Below are positions 1 through 8,680 of a stretch of 64,000 nt of DNA, piece by piece. The position numbers and the translations under genes are program-made. The stretch lies in the NCBI GenBank assembly GCA_039033855.1, contig JBCCBV010000005.1, forward strand, positions 1 through 64,000, given 5' to 3'. A model generated the notes under the pieces. The model was not told where the DNA came from. It ran no database searches and was given only the letters and a program-made list of their open reading frames with translations. This DNA is from JBCCBV01 sp039033855 (lineage in GTDB: Bacteria > Planctomycetota > Phycisphaerae > Phycisphaerales > Phycisphaeraceae). How positions within the stretch are numbered: the stretch's first letter is position 1; each line of letters opens with the position of its first letter.

Positions 1-16
1 AAAAGAACGCGGGGGG

Positions 17-45
17 TTGAAAGTATCGCACCAACGCTATATCAT
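17..45 (+). promoter_or_regulatory. sigma70-type promoter of the first prepilin gene
   Basis: TTGAAA at 17-22 and TATCAT at 40-45 are separated by 17 bases, close to the bacterial housekeeping consensus. The predicted transcription start is near 52, giving a leader of about 26 nt that contains GGAG at 66-69, 8 nt before the ATG at 78. It is one of the clearest promoters in the window. Confidence 0.65.
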
Positions 46-77
46 CTGGGCGGGCAGTCTGCCCACGGAGTCACACA

Positions 78-1043
78 ATGTCGAAGTCTCTTTCCAAAGC
101 ACGCCTGACCTCGAACGGTCGCGGTTTCACCCTGATCGAGCTGCTGGTGGTCATCGCCATCATCGCGCTGCTGATCGGCATCCTGCTGCCGGCACTCAGC
201 GCCGCACGGCGGGCCGCTCGACAAGCCGAGAACAACGCCAACCTCCGCAGCCTGCACCAGGGCATGTTGTTCTACGCCGAGTCGAACAACAGCATGCTGC
301 CCGGCGTGGAGTCGGAAGCCAACTACGCCGACGCGGCGTTCTACGGTGCCGTGGGCTCGGCCCCGCCCGCGACGGCGCCCGACTCGGTCAAGCTGGCCGG
401 CACCAGTTCCAACCTGAACGTCGCGGCGTCGAGCGAGCTGATCCGCGGCGGTTTTGTGACCTCGGACTTCTTCATCTCTCCCCAAGAGAACGACCCCAGC
501 AAGCTGTCCTACTCCGACGAGCCGAACGGCGACCCCAACGACCCGTACGACGCGCCCACCCGGTTCTTCCGTCAGCACACGTCCTACGGCACGTTGATGG
601 GCGGCATCGGCTGGCTAGACGACGCCAGCTTCTTTATGGGCAATGTTCGCAGCGAATTGTCGGCCGGCACCACGCGGCCGCTGCCCGACAACGGGACCAA
701 CTCCACGCTCGGCAAGCTCGCCCCGATCTTCGCCCGGGCCTGGAGCCTGGACGGCGGCACGTCCGAAACCCCGATTATCGCCGACCGCGTGCTATGGGCC
801 GACGTGACCTCGGGTCTGATCACCGCCTCGGAATACAACGCGCTCGGCCATTCGATCTGGGCCGACCCCAACCAGCCGTGGGTGGGTGCCTTGGCTTGGG
901 CCGACAACCACGTCACTTTTGAGAATGACCAAGAGATTGTGGAATGGCGTGTCGATGGCTACACCGGCACGGGGATCATCCCCGATACCTACAACGACCC
1001 GATCGCCAAGCCTTTCGGCGCCGTGTCGTTCATTTTCCACTAA
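78..1043 (+). CDS. prepilin-leader (type II secretion-like) protein, 321 aa
   Basis: The N-terminus is a type III (prepilin) signal: a basic leader MSKSLSKARLTSNGRG, cleavage expected after G16, then FTLIELLVVIAIIALLIGIL with the conserved Glu at +5 (E21). The rest is a long extracytoplasmic domain ending in VGALAWADNHVTFE, similar to the C-terminal motif of the large DUF1559-like and H-X9-DG pseudopilin-like families of planctomycetes. Such proteins are probably cleaved by PilD and held in the membrane or a pseudopilus. The individual function is unknown. The start is set by GGAG at 66-69. The gene stands alone with its own promoter and terminator, and a second protein with nearly the same leader lies at 3354-4289, on the other side of the subtilase. 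Family assignment is firm and role is not. Confidence 0.85.
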   Translation: MSKSLSKARLTSNGRGFTLIELLVVIAIIALLIGILLPALSAARRAARQAENNANLRSLHQGMLFYAESNNSMLPGVESEANYADAAFYGAVGSAPPATAPDSVKLAGTSSNLNVAASSELIRGGFVTSDFFISPQENDPSKLSYSDEPNGDPNDPYDAPTRFFRQHTSYGTLMGGIGWLDDASFFMGNVRSELSAGTTRPLPDNGTNSTLGKLAPIFARAWSLDGGTSETPIIADRVLWADVTSGLITASEYNALGHSIWADPNQPWVGALAWADNHVTFENDQEIVEWRVDGYTGTGIIPDTYNDPIAKPFGAVSFIFH

Positions 1044-1084
1044 ACCTGCGCCGCCTTGGCAGGCCTTCAATCGCGTGAACCTCG

Positions 1085-1119
1085 ACCGGTTCGGTGGATT
1101 CCCGCCGAGCCGGTTTTTT
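1085..1119 (+). terminator. rho-independent terminator after the first prepilin gene
   Basis: The stem ACCGGTTCGG (1085-1094) pairs with CCGAGCCGGT (1105-1114), with one G-U pair and a 10-nt loop, and runs into a T tract at 1114-1119. It lies 42 nt after the stop codon. Confidence 0.8.
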
Positions 1120-1218
1120 GTTGCGCTCAGCCCCCAGCGGATTGCGTCAACGCCGAGCTCAGCACCCTGCACGGGACCCCGCTCAAGCGCTTGCGTTGTG
1201 TGTGTGAGACCCCGTGGT

Positions 1219-3162
1219 TCAGGCGCGTCGGCGGCGCGGCGCCAGCACACCCGCAGCGGCCAGGCTGAGCATGGCCAGACCTGCCGGCTCGGGAACCTGG
1301 GCGGCCCCCGAACCAAAACCAAAGTTCTGCGCCAGGATGTCGAAGTCCAGCAGGTCGACATCGCCGGTTCCGTTGGCGTTGCCCGCGGTGTAGACCCCGG
1401 CGCCGCCGAACGCTTGAGCCAAGGCGTCGAAGTCGAGCAGGTCGACCGTGCCGTCGGCGTTAAAGTCGCCCTGCGCCGAGTTCAGGTAGTCGGCGCCGGT
1501 GAGCAGCGTCAGCAGGTCGTCGAAGTCGGCGTCGCCATCGAGATCGACCTCGAAGCGCGGCTGGCCCACGCCGGCGGAGATCAGATCGAGGTCGTTGGCG
1601 TCGATATCGCCGTCGAAGTCGAAGTCGCCGGTCACGCCCAGGGTGCCGACCGACCACGCCAGGCCGTACACCTCGGCCGGATCGTTGGAGGCGCTAAACG
1701 GCCGGACCACGCGCAGTGTGTAGTCGCCCGCGTCGGGCGCGGTGAAGTACAGGTGCTCGACCGAATCGACGGGGCTGACCGACTCGGCGACCAGCACGCC
1801 GTCGCGCAGCACCTGCAGGTTGAAGTCGGCCAGCGGGCGCAGGGCAGAGAACGTGTCGTTCTCGTCGATCACGCCGCCTCCGCCGGGCTCGTCGAACCGG
1901 CCGACGTCGCGATACCACGTCAGGGTGACCGCGATCTGTTCGCCAGCCGACAAGGTGCGGTCGATGTCGTAGTCGGTGCTGGTGTCCTGGCCCAACGTGC
2001 CGAAGTCCCAGCCGACGGTTTCGACGGCGCCCGGGCCCTGCTCTCCCACCGCGTACTGGTCGAACAGCGCCAGGCCGTCGGCCTGCCCGGCGCCGGAGTG
2101 GACGTCGAGCGGCGCGGGCACGGTGTACACGCCGTTGACGGTTGAGGGCAGCGCCCCGGAGTAGCCAGGGGTCCACGCGAAGCCGGCCGGGTCGTTGACC
2201 TTGTCGGCCGAGTTCAGCAGCGTGGCCTTGAGCACCAGCGGGCTGAAGTTCAGGCCGTGGTCCTGGCCGAAGCCCATCTGCGCCGCCAACAGCCCGGTGA
2301 CGTGCGGCGCGGCGAACGACGTGCCCGAGTATGTGGTGAAGTCGCTCTGGAACTCCCAGTTGAAGTTGGCGGTTTCGATCTGTTGCCCGGGGGCAACGAT
2401 GTCGGGCTTGATGCGCCCGTCGTCGGTCGGGCCGTAGGCCGAGCTGCTGGTGACCCGGCGGTATTGCGATTGAAACGCCGGCTCGGTGGCGCCCACGGTA
2501 ATGACGTTGAACGCGTCGGCCGGGCCGGTGGGGTCGGGGTCGAAGTTGTTGCCGAAGTTGCCCGCGGACACCACCACCGGGATGCCGAGCTGGCTGCTGT
2601 AATAGTCTGAAAAGAGCGAGATCTTGTCGCTGCCGTTCGACGCCGACCCAGCCGGGTTCGCCAACGACATGTTCAAGATCAGCGGGTCTCCGGCGGCCAC
2701 GGCCTGATCAAACGCATAGTCGGCGCCGGCCAGGACGTCGTTGGTGTCGGACGTGCCGGCCACGTTGGTGACGCGTGCGCTGATGTAGCGGGCGTCGGGC
2801 GCGGCCGAGCGGTGGATGGGGTCTTGCGACAGCGCGGCGCCGGCGACCGCGCTGCCGTGGCCGTTGGTGTCGTCGGTGAAAAACGACGCACGGTCGGGGG
2901 CGAAGTTGGCGGCGGCCACCCGGCGGAACTCGCCCTGCGAGGTCAGGCCGGTGAAGGCGGGGTGCGTGCTGTCGACGCCGTTGTCGAGCAAGCCGATGAT
3001 GACGCCCGTGCCCTGGCCGAAGGCGTCGCCGGCCGAGTCGGCGGTGATGGCGGGGATGCTCTGGTCGAGCGCCACGGCCGGGGCGGTGAGGGAGATCGCA
3101 CAGCCGACCGACGCCAGCAGCGTTGCGGGGGTCGTGGCTCGGGCTGTCCGCGTCTGCGTCAT
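1219..3162 (-). CDS. secreted S8 subtilisin-like serine protease with dockerin-like repeats and PEP-CTERM tail
   Basis: This is a predicted exported subtilase of 647 aa. The start at 3162 is chosen because it puts a classical signal peptide first (MTQTRTARATTPATLLASVG, cleavage near residue 31), although no strong ribosome binding site is visible. The catalytic triad is Asp60 (GLLDNGVD), His102 (NGHGSAVAG) and Ser282 (SGTSFAAPHVTG), with the oxyanion Asn202 in SAGNFG. After the protease domain comes a beta-rich region with a pre-peptidase C-terminal look, then four Asp-rich dockerin/EF-hand-like segments, and a PEP-CTERM signal (VPEPAGLAMLSLAAAG followed by RRRR). It is probably transported by Sec, anchored by an exosortase-type system and stabilised by calcium. 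Substrate is unknown. Neighbours on both sides are prepilin-leader proteins. Function as an active protease is well supported by the intact triad. Confidence 0.93.
   Translation of the reverse strand: MTQTRTARATTPATLLASVGCAISLTAPAVALDQSIPAITADSAGDAFGQGTGVIIGLLDNGVDSTHPAFTGLTSQGEFRRVAAANFAPDRASFFTDDTNGHGSAVAGAALSQDPIHRSAAPDARYISARVTNVAGTSDTNDVLAGADYAFDQAVAAGDPLILNMSLANPAGSASNGSDKISLFSDYYSSQLGIPVVVSAGNFGNNFDPDPTGPADAFNVITVGATEPAFQSQYRRVTSSSAYGPTDDGRIKPDIVAPGQQIETANFNWEFQSDFTTYSGTSFAAPHVTGLLAAQMGFGQDHGLNFSPLVLKATLLNSADKVNDPAGFAWTPGYSGALPSTVNGVYTVPAPLDVHSGAGQADGLALFDQYAVGEQGPGAVETVGWDFGTLGQDTSTDYDIDRTLSAGEQIAVTLTWYRDVGRFDEPGGGGVIDENDTFSALRPLADFNLQVLRDGVLVAESVSPVDSVEHLYFTAPDAGDYTLRVVRPFSASNDPAEVYGLAWSVGTLGVTGDFDFDGDIDANDLDLISAGVGQPRFEVDLDGDADFDDLLTLLTGADYLNSAQGDFNADGTVDLLDFDALAQAFGGAGVYTAGNANGTGDVDLLDFDILAQNFGFGSGAAQVPEPAGLAMLSLAAAGVLAPRRRRA
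1312..1633 (-). repeat. four dockerin-like Asp-rich repeats in the subtilase
   Basis: In the protein these read approximately GDFDFDGDIDANDLDLISAG, VDLDGDADFDDLLTLLTG, GDFNADGTVDLLDFDALAQ and GNANGTGDVDLLDFDILAQ. Each has the D-x-D-x-D/N-G-x-x-D pattern of a calcium loop followed by a short helix. The last two are near-identical in DNA to each other and to the pair at 4576-4743 in a neighbouring gene. Confidence 0.75.
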
Positions 3163-3353
3163 GGGCTTATTCAAGCAAACGAAGCGGTGGATCGGTCTGT
3201 ACCAGCTGCGGCTGCTACACCCAAGATCAGCGACTCGGACGCAGAGCGAGAGTGTGACCCAGCTCAAGTCTGTCCGTTATCGAAGGGTCACGCCAGAGCA
3301 AAGCGGGTGGACGGGACATGTATTCCGTGGGACTTACATCAGCGCGTCGATGC

Positions 3354-4289
3354 TCAAGGCTCGTAGCGGTCGATTTCGTCGCCACGCGAATCGAAGTAGC
3401 TGTAGAAGTCGGAGCGCGTCGATGTACTGGGGTCGGTAGCCGTTTCGTAGCCGGGTGTTTCGGTGCTCAGGACAGCCACGCTGCCGTCGAAATAGCCGAC
3501 GTTTAAACCTTTGTCGCCGTGAGCTCGGACGATGTCGCTTCCATTGGGGGAAATTGCGACATCACCGTCGTACCGCGGACAGTGCGACATCATGTACTCA
3601 CTACCCAAGTCGTCGAGGTTGGGCGAGGTCATCCACTCCGGTTGCAGGTCTCCGCCGGGTTGGCCCGGCGCATAAAACTCGGTGCGTGCGTGATAGCTTC
3701 CGTGACCAACCGACCCCCATGGGCCCGCGGGGTCCGTCGTGAAATTGTCTTTCCCAAACTCCGGGTCGTTCACATCGATGGGACGGTTCAGAACGTCGGT
3801 TGTGGGTGGGTCTGTGCACCAGACGGCTTCCAAGCCATCCAGGTAGCCGCCTGCTTCCACCATGATGCCCCAGCTGGAATATTTGCCCCGTAGTTTACCG
3901 AGCAGACCCCAAGAGCCTCGCTGGAGAAAGATGCCGCCCGCGGTGTCGTTCGCCCCATATTGAACAACGGGCGATACGGCCGTGACCGGCGAAGTAAGAG
4001 AGGGATCGTTGTAGACGAAGAGCGGGGTTGGAGGAGAGGGCGATGTAATTGCGCCTCCGGTCTGGTAAGCCACAATCGTTGATCCCGAGTAGTCCGTTGA
4101 GTAAGCCGCGTATGCAATGCCTAACTGCCTTTGATTGCTTCCGCACACGGCCTGTCGCGCCACGCTCCGCGCCGAGCTCAGCACCGGCAGAAGGATGCCG
4201 ATGAGCAGCGCGATGATCGCGATGACCACCAACAGTTCGATCAGGGTGAAGCCGTGGCGTCGGTTGCAGACGGGTTGGGGCTGGGGCAA
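3354..4289 (-). CDS. prepilin-leader (DUF1559-like) protein, 311 aa
   Basis: The protein starts at a TTG codon (4289) with GGAG 8 nt upstream. Its leader is MPQPQPVCNRRHG, cleaved after G13, followed by FTLIELLVVIAIIALLIGIL with Glu at +5 (E18). Near the C-terminus is GLNVGYFDGSVAVL, the H-X9-DG-like motif of the large planctomycete pseudopilin-like family. The protein is probably processed by a prepilin peptidase and displayed from the inner membrane. The N-terminal 40 residues and their DNA are almost the same as those of the gene at 78-1043, while the rest differs, as expected if the leader module is shared or exchanged. No promoter was identified with confidence. The specific role is unknown. 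Confidence 0.85.
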   Translation of the reverse strand: MPQPQPVCNRRHGFTLIELLVVIAIIALLIGILLPVLSSARSVARQAVCGSNQRQLGIAYAAYSTDYSGSTIVAYQTGGAITSPSPPTPLFVYNDPSLTSPVTAVSPVVQYGANDTAGGIFLQRGSWGLLGKLRGKYSSWGIMVEAGGYLDGLEAVWCTDPPTTDVLNRPIDVNDPEFGKDNFTTDPAGPWGSVGHGSYHARTEFYAPGQPGGDLQPEWMTSPNLDDLGSEYMMSHCPRYDGDVAISPNGSDIVRAHGDKGLNVGYFDGSVAVLSTETPGYETATDPSTSTRSDFYSYFDSRGDEIDRYEP

Positions 4290-4440
4290 GGCGGGGTCTC
4301 CGGAGTCAGGCCGTTCAGTTGTAGGCCCGGTGCCTTGGGGTGAGGCGGTCGGGCGAATTCGGCTCGCGTCTAAACAGCACGACGGCCCGGGGTGTTCCAG
4401 GGCCGTCGCGGCGGGTTCAAGTTGGGCAGACGCACGTGCT

Positions 4441-5490
4441 TCACCACGTGCGGTGGGCTCGGCGGGCGAGCGCCGGGGCGATCCGGCGACGGCGGCGCAG
4501 CGCGGTCAGGCCGGCTCCGCCCGCAGCGAGCAAGCCGATGGCCGAAGGCTCGGGCACCGCCGAGGGGCTGGTGAATCCAAAGTTGCCGGCCAGGATGTCG
4601 AAATCGAGCAGGTCGACGTTGCCGTCGCCATTGAAGTCGCCGATGGTTTCGCCGCCGACTGCGCCGGGACCGGCGCCGAAGTTCCCCGCGAGGATGTCGA
4701 AGTCCAGCAGGTCCACGTCGCCGTCGCCGTTGGCGTCGCCGTCGACAACGGGGGCGAGGCCCAGGTCGCTGATGAGCAAGCCGACGCCCGTGTCGCCAGC
4801 CAGGATGGCCGCGCCCGGTGTGGTCTCAAACGCCCAATCAATGATGGTGAGCTGCCCGCCGGGCACGCTGGCCAGGACCTGCAGCCAGCCGAAGTGCTGG
4901 GTGCCGCCGAGCACTTCCGAGCCAAACTCGAAACCGATGAAGGTGGGCGTGGCGGGGTAGTTGAAGAAGGTTGGATCACCCGTGGTGGGATTCACCGCGT
5001 AGCCAAGGTTGCCGTAAACGCTGTCGCTGGTGCCGCCGCCGATCGTGTCTGTGGTGGTGGTGGTAGCGTCGATGATGGCGCCCGCGGACAAGGCCGAGGC
5101 GTAGCCGTAGCCGGAGGGCGCGGTGAATCCGACAAACGAGCCCGCGTCCTGAGGTCGGAGAACGGACTCGTCGTACGGGTCCAAGACCCCGGAGTCCTTA
5201 GAGATGGCGATGTAGTTGCCGCCGCCAAAGACGTAGTTGCGGACGAACAAGTCTGCGGCGCCGTAGGCGTAGCCGGTAACGTTGCTGTCTTCATCGAAAT
5301 CGAAAAACAGCGATCCACCTTGGCTGATCACAATCGGCGTGGTGGTCGGGCCGGACCACGCCACTTGGCCGACGGCGTCGGCACCGACAAGCCCCGCCGA
5401 GCCCATGGCCGCGGCGACGGCCGAATAGCGACGCAGCCGGGCAGTGGCGTCGGGGCTGGCGCAGAACAGATCGGTCGTAGCGGGCTTCAT
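4441..5490 (-). CDS. exported PEP-CTERM protein with two dockerin-like repeats, 349 aa
   Basis: The start at 5490 follows GAGGA about 9 nt upstream and gives an export signal (hydrophobic segment around RYSAVAAAMGSAGLVGADAVG). The mature part is a single beta-rich domain with motifs YVFGGG, GYASALSAGAIID and WAFETTPGAAILAGD, followed by two dockerin-like repeats and a PEP-CTERM signal (VPEPSAIGLLAAGGAGLTAL, then RRRRR). The domain matches, motif by motif, the shorter protein at 8681-9304, so the two are paralogues that differ by the repeat cassette. It is expected to be secreted and anchored to the envelope by an exosortase-type pathway. No enzymatic residues were recognised, so a structural or adhesive role is a guess. 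Confidence 0.85.
   Translation of the reverse strand: MKPATTDLFCASPDATARLRRYSAVAAAMGSAGLVGADAVGQVAWSGPTTTPIVISQGGSLFFDFDEDSNVTGYAYGAADLFVRNYVFGGGNYIAISKDSGVLDPYDESVLRPQDAGSFVGFTAPSGYGYASALSAGAIIDATTTTTDTIGGGTSDSVYGNLGYAVNPTTGDPTFFNYPATPTFIGFEFGSEVLGGTQHFGWLQVLASVPGGQLTIIDWAFETTPGAAILAGDTGVGLLISDLGLAPVVDGDANGDGDVDLLDFDILAGNFGAGPGAVGGETIGDFNGDGNVDLLDFDILAGNFGFTSPSAVPEPSAIGLLAAGGAGLTALRRRRRIAPALARRAHRTW
4576..4743 (-). repeat. two dockerin-like repeats in the PEP-CTERM protein
   Basis: GDANGDGDVDLLDFDILAGN and GDFNGDGNVDLLDFDILAGN, about 96 bases apart, each have a calcium-loop pattern. Their DNA closely resembles the two C-terminal repeats of the subtilase at 1312-1470. Confidence 0.75.
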
Positions 5491-5710
5491 AGGGTGTCTT
5501 CCTCGGGAAAGAGGCTTGGGGCGGGCAGGCCGTATCGCCGCCTCTCCGTGCGACAAGGCTATGGCGAAGGTTAACCCGATAAACGGCGGAAAACAAGCCT
5601 TTTGAGGCGCTGGGCAGCGCGGTGCTACGGGTTGCTGGGCCGGTGCCAATGCCCGGGCCAAATCGCGGGGTTTGGCCTGGTTGCGTGGGCTATTGCCCTC
5701 GCCGGGTCGG

Positions 5711-7756
5711 CTAGAAGCCGTCTGCGTCGACGACACCCGGGTGGGTGGGGCGGTCGCGCTTGGCCGCGGCCTCCTGGAATCGTCCGAGCATCAGGGTGTG
5801 CTCGTCGGCTTCGGCCTGACGTCCCTGGGAGCGCAGCAGCCGGACGAGCATCCGCCGGGCCCGCACGTGCCGGGGCGACTGCCGCACGGCGGTGTCGAAG
5901 GCTTCAATCGCTCGATCGACCTGGCCGAGCTTGAACAGGGCGTAGCCCAGCCGGAAGTGGGCCTTGGGCAGGAAAAAGATCAACTCGACCGCGGTCAGGG
6001 CGTGCTCGACCGCATCCTGATGCCGGTGTTGGCGGTTGGCGACCGAGGCGAGCCCGGCGTGGGCGTCGGCGTGGTCAGGGTCGACCGCCAGGGTGGCCTC
6101 GAAAGCCCGGCCGGCCTCGGGATAGCGCTTCAGCCCGAGGCAGAGCGTCCCGATGCGGTATTGCAGCAGGGCCTGGGTGCGTCCCTCGGCGGTGACGCCC
6201 TCGAGTCGGTCGAGCGCCAAGTCGAATCGCTCGCAAAGCATGTCGAGGCCGGAAGTCGCCCACGCCACGGCGAAGTCTCTCGGTGCGCCATCCGAAACCT
6301 GGTCGATGAGCTTGCGCGCCTCGTCCACCCGGCCGGAGAACGCGTAAGCCGAAGCGAGCGGCATACGCACCGCCGGCCCGTACTCGGGGTGGTCGAGCAG
6401 CGGCTCGAGCAGTTCGACGGCCTCGGCGTGTCGGCCGGTATCGCTTAGCGATGTCGCGTGGTTGGCGGTGTTGATGATGCGCGTCTTCTCGACGGTTTTC
6501 TGGGTTTCCTCGTCGGGCGCATCGATGTAACCCAAGTCGATGAGCTGTTGCAGGGCTTCGCGCGCGGACTCGGGGTCTTCTTCTACGTCGGCGGCGTGTC
6601 GGCCGTCGTCGCCTTCGACCTGTTCCCAGCTGAGGATGCGCTTGGCCTGGCGGGTGGTCGGCGCGTCGTACGCCTCGGCCCAGGGCCGCCCGGGCATGTC
6701 GTGGCCGATAGGCAGTCCCAATAAATCGAGAATGGTGGGCGTCACGTCGAGGATCGATGCCCCGGCCAGGCGGGCGCCCGGCTGGATGCCCGGGCCCGCG
6801 GCCACGGCGATGCCGAACGGCCGGTGCCAGTCCACCGGGCCGGCCTTCTTGGGGTCGGGACGGAGCCCGTCGTGGTAGTAGCCGTGGTCGGACATCACGA
6901 TCACGGTGGTGTCTTCGCCCACGATCTGGAGCACCGCGTCCAGCATCATGTCCTGGAAGCGGTAGGCGCCGGTCATGCAGTGGCGGTAGCGCTCGAACTC
7001 GGCTTCGTCGATGCCGGGCTGCCGGGGCGGGTGAAACTCCATGAACTCGTGACCGAAGCGGTCGATCGATTCGTAATAGACGCAGGCCAGGTCCCAGTCG
7101 TCTTTGGCGAGCAGGTGCGTGGCCGTGGCATGGATGGTCGAGGTCTGCGCAAGAAGGGACGCCAGCGCTCCGATGCGTTTGTCCGTGCGCACGTCCTGCT
7201 CGGTGGCGCTCGGGACAAACGGCAGGAGGACCTGGGGGTCCATCATCTCGGCCGGGTGGACGCGGAGTTCGGCGAGTTCGGCCTGACGCTCGGGCGGGTG
7301 CACCGCGCCGGGCGGCGCAGGCCAAGGCTGGTGGAGTTTGCCCACCGGCTGTTCGAACCGGTTCGAGACCATCGCTCCGTGGATCGGCTCGGCCGGGTGC
7401 GAGGCATACCAGCCCACCACGTGGCTGCGCAGCCCGTTCTGGCTGGCGATGTTCCAGACGGCTTTGCACTTGCGGCTGGTGCTGGCGACCGGGCGCACGT
7501 TCGAGCCGTCGGGCAGCGGTTCGGTGAAGCCGTGCACGCCGTGCTGGTCGGGCCGTTTGCCCGTGGCGATCGAGTTCCAGAGCATCGGCGAGAGCATCGG
7601 CCGGGCCGACGCCAGGTTGCCCGAAACCCCGCGCTTGATCAGCGACTTGAGCGCGGGCATCTGCCCGGCGTCGAGCATGGGCGTGATCATCCGCCAGTCG
7701 GCGGCGTCCCACCCCAGCAGCACCACGCGCTTGGCCAGCCTCTGCGATTCCGACAT
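5711..7756 (-). CDS. alkaline-phosphatase superfamily (type I phosphodiesterase/nucleotide pyrophosphatase-like) enzyme with C-terminal TPRs, 681 aa
   Basis: The start at 7756 follows GGAGAG on the coding strand and begins directly with the domain (MSESQRLAKRVVLLGWDAAD). Expected metal ligands and nucleophile of the AlkP superfamily are visible: Asp17 in GWDAAD, a probable nucleophile Ser56 in PMLSPMLWNSIATG, YYESIDRFGHEFME, MSDHGY and the His of VDWHRPFG. From about residue 430 onward the protein is made of tetratricopeptide-like helical repeats (for example AVELLEPLLDHPEYGP and HAGLASVANRQHRHQDAVEHA). There is no signal peptide, so a cytoplasmic location is likely. The family cleaves phosphodiester or sulfate ester bonds, and the substrate is unknown. 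It is transcribed divergently from a sulfotransferase-like gene 125 bp away, which hints at a shared modification pathway. Confidence 0.88.
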   Translation of the reverse strand: MSESQRLAKRVVLLGWDAADWRMITPMLDAGQMPALKSLIKRGVSGNLASARPMLSPMLWNSIATGKRPDQHGVHGFTEPLPDGSNVRPVASTSRKCKAVWNIASQNGLRSHVVGWYASHPAEPIHGAMVSNRFEQPVGKLHQPWPAPPGAVHPPERQAELAELRVHPAEMMDPQVLLPFVPSATEQDVRTDKRIGALASLLAQTSTIHATATHLLAKDDWDLACVYYESIDRFGHEFMEFHPPRQPGIDEAEFERYRHCMTGAYRFQDMMLDAVLQIVGEDTTVIVMSDHGYYHDGLRPDPKKAGPVDWHRPFGIAVAAGPGIQPGARLAGASILDVTPTILDLLGLPIGHDMPGRPWAEAYDAPTTRQAKRILSWEQVEGDDGRHAADVEEDPESAREALQQLIDLGYIDAPDEETQKTVEKTRIINTANHATSLSDTGRHAEAVELLEPLLDHPEYGPAVRMPLASAYAFSGRVDEARKLIDQVSDGAPRDFAVAWATSGLDMLCERFDLALDRLEGVTAEGRTQALLQYRIGTLCLGLKRYPEAGRAFEATLAVDPDHADAHAGLASVANRQHRHQDAVEHALTAVELIFFLPKAHFRLGYALFKLGQVDRAIEAFDTAVRQSPRHVRARRMLVRLLRSQGRQAEADEHTLMLGRFQEAAAKRDRPTHPGVVDADGF

Positions 7757-7880
7757 GCGTCCCCACTCTCCACGATGCGCACCGGCCGTAAGCCGCCTCC
7801 CGGCGCTGCACGGCGCTGCCCTGCGTAAGAGTCGTACGCTATCGCCCGATGGCAAGCCTTGTCCGCGAGAAAATCCGCTC

Positions 7881-8477
7881 ATGAGCCCCCAGCCCGCCCA
7901 ATGTGTCGTGGTCAGCGGCATGCCCCGCAGCGGCACCAGCCTGGTGATGCAGATGCTGTCCGCCGCCGGCGTGCCTGCCGTGGTGGATGCGCATCGCCCG
8001 GCCGACCCGGACAACCCGCGCGGGTACTTCGAGCACCAGGCCGTCAAAGCCCTCGGGCAAGACCCGTCGCGTTTCGCCGGCCTCGACCTGGCGGGCAAGG
8101 CGGTCAAGGTGGTTTCGCCCTTGTTGGCCAAGCTGCCGGCCGGGCCGCGTTATGCCGTGGTGTTCGTCGAACGCAGCCCGTCGGAAATGCTCGCCTCGCA
8201 GCAGAAGATGTTGGCCCGGTTGGGCCGCACCGGCGGCGCGTTGTCCGAAGAAAAGATGACCGCCGTGCTGACCGCCCAGCACAACAAGGCCGTGGCGCTG
8301 GCCGAAGGGCGGGCGGACATGGCCGTGCACCGCCTGGCGTATCGAGGCTGCATCGACCAACCGGACGAGGTTGCGCAAGAGCTGGCCGCCTTCGTTGGCG
8401 GGTTTTTGAGGCGCGATCTTGACGCCACAGCAATGGCGTCTGCGGTCGATCCCGACCTCTATCGCAATCGGGCTTGA
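7881..8477 (+). CDS. sulfotransferase-like P-loop protein, 198 aa
   Basis: The N-terminus VVVSGMPRSGTSLVMQML contains the 5'-phosphosulfate-binding loop (GMPRSGTS, residues 13-20) typical of sulfotransferases that use PAPS. The second region VVFVERSPSEMLASQQKML resembles the 3'-phosphate-binding motif (R-x3-E/D-x3-S). At 198 aa it is shorter than most sulfotransferases. The ATG at 7881 has no Shine-Dalgarno sequence but is preceded by GAAAAT exactly 6 nt upstream, suggesting a leaderless message. It shares an intergenic region with the divergent AlkP-superfamily gene. The acceptor is unknown. Confidence 0.8.
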   Translation: MSPQPAQCVVVSGMPRSGTSLVMQMLSAAGVPAVVDAHRPADPDNPRGYFEHQAVKALGQDPSRFAGLDLAGKAVKVVSPLLAKLPAGPRYAVVFVERSPSEMLASQQKMLARLGRTGGALSEEKMTAVLTAQHNKAVALAEGRADMAVHRLAYRGCIDQPDEVAQELAAFVGGFLRRDLDATAMASAVDPDLYRNRA

Positions 8478-8680
8478 GCCCGGCCGGGCGGTCTCACATC
8501 GCCCCGCTTGCGCAGGCCACCCATTTTTCGAGCGCTCGCGGAAGTCCTGTCTGCTCAGGGGGTGCATTTTCACGCGTGGCTCCGATTTCACAGAGAACTC
8601 ACACCCCTGTTTTGTGAGACATGTTTAGATTGTGCAGGCCTGTACGAATATTGCCTTGTCTACCTGGAGAGGGAGAGCCC

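Noticed and set aside
886..2145. 419-residue frame opposite the subtilase, with repeated VEVEQVD and GVEVEQVDR-like segments.
   Set aside because: The repeats are the reverse complement reading of the dockerin-like repeats. There is no ribosome binding site or domain.
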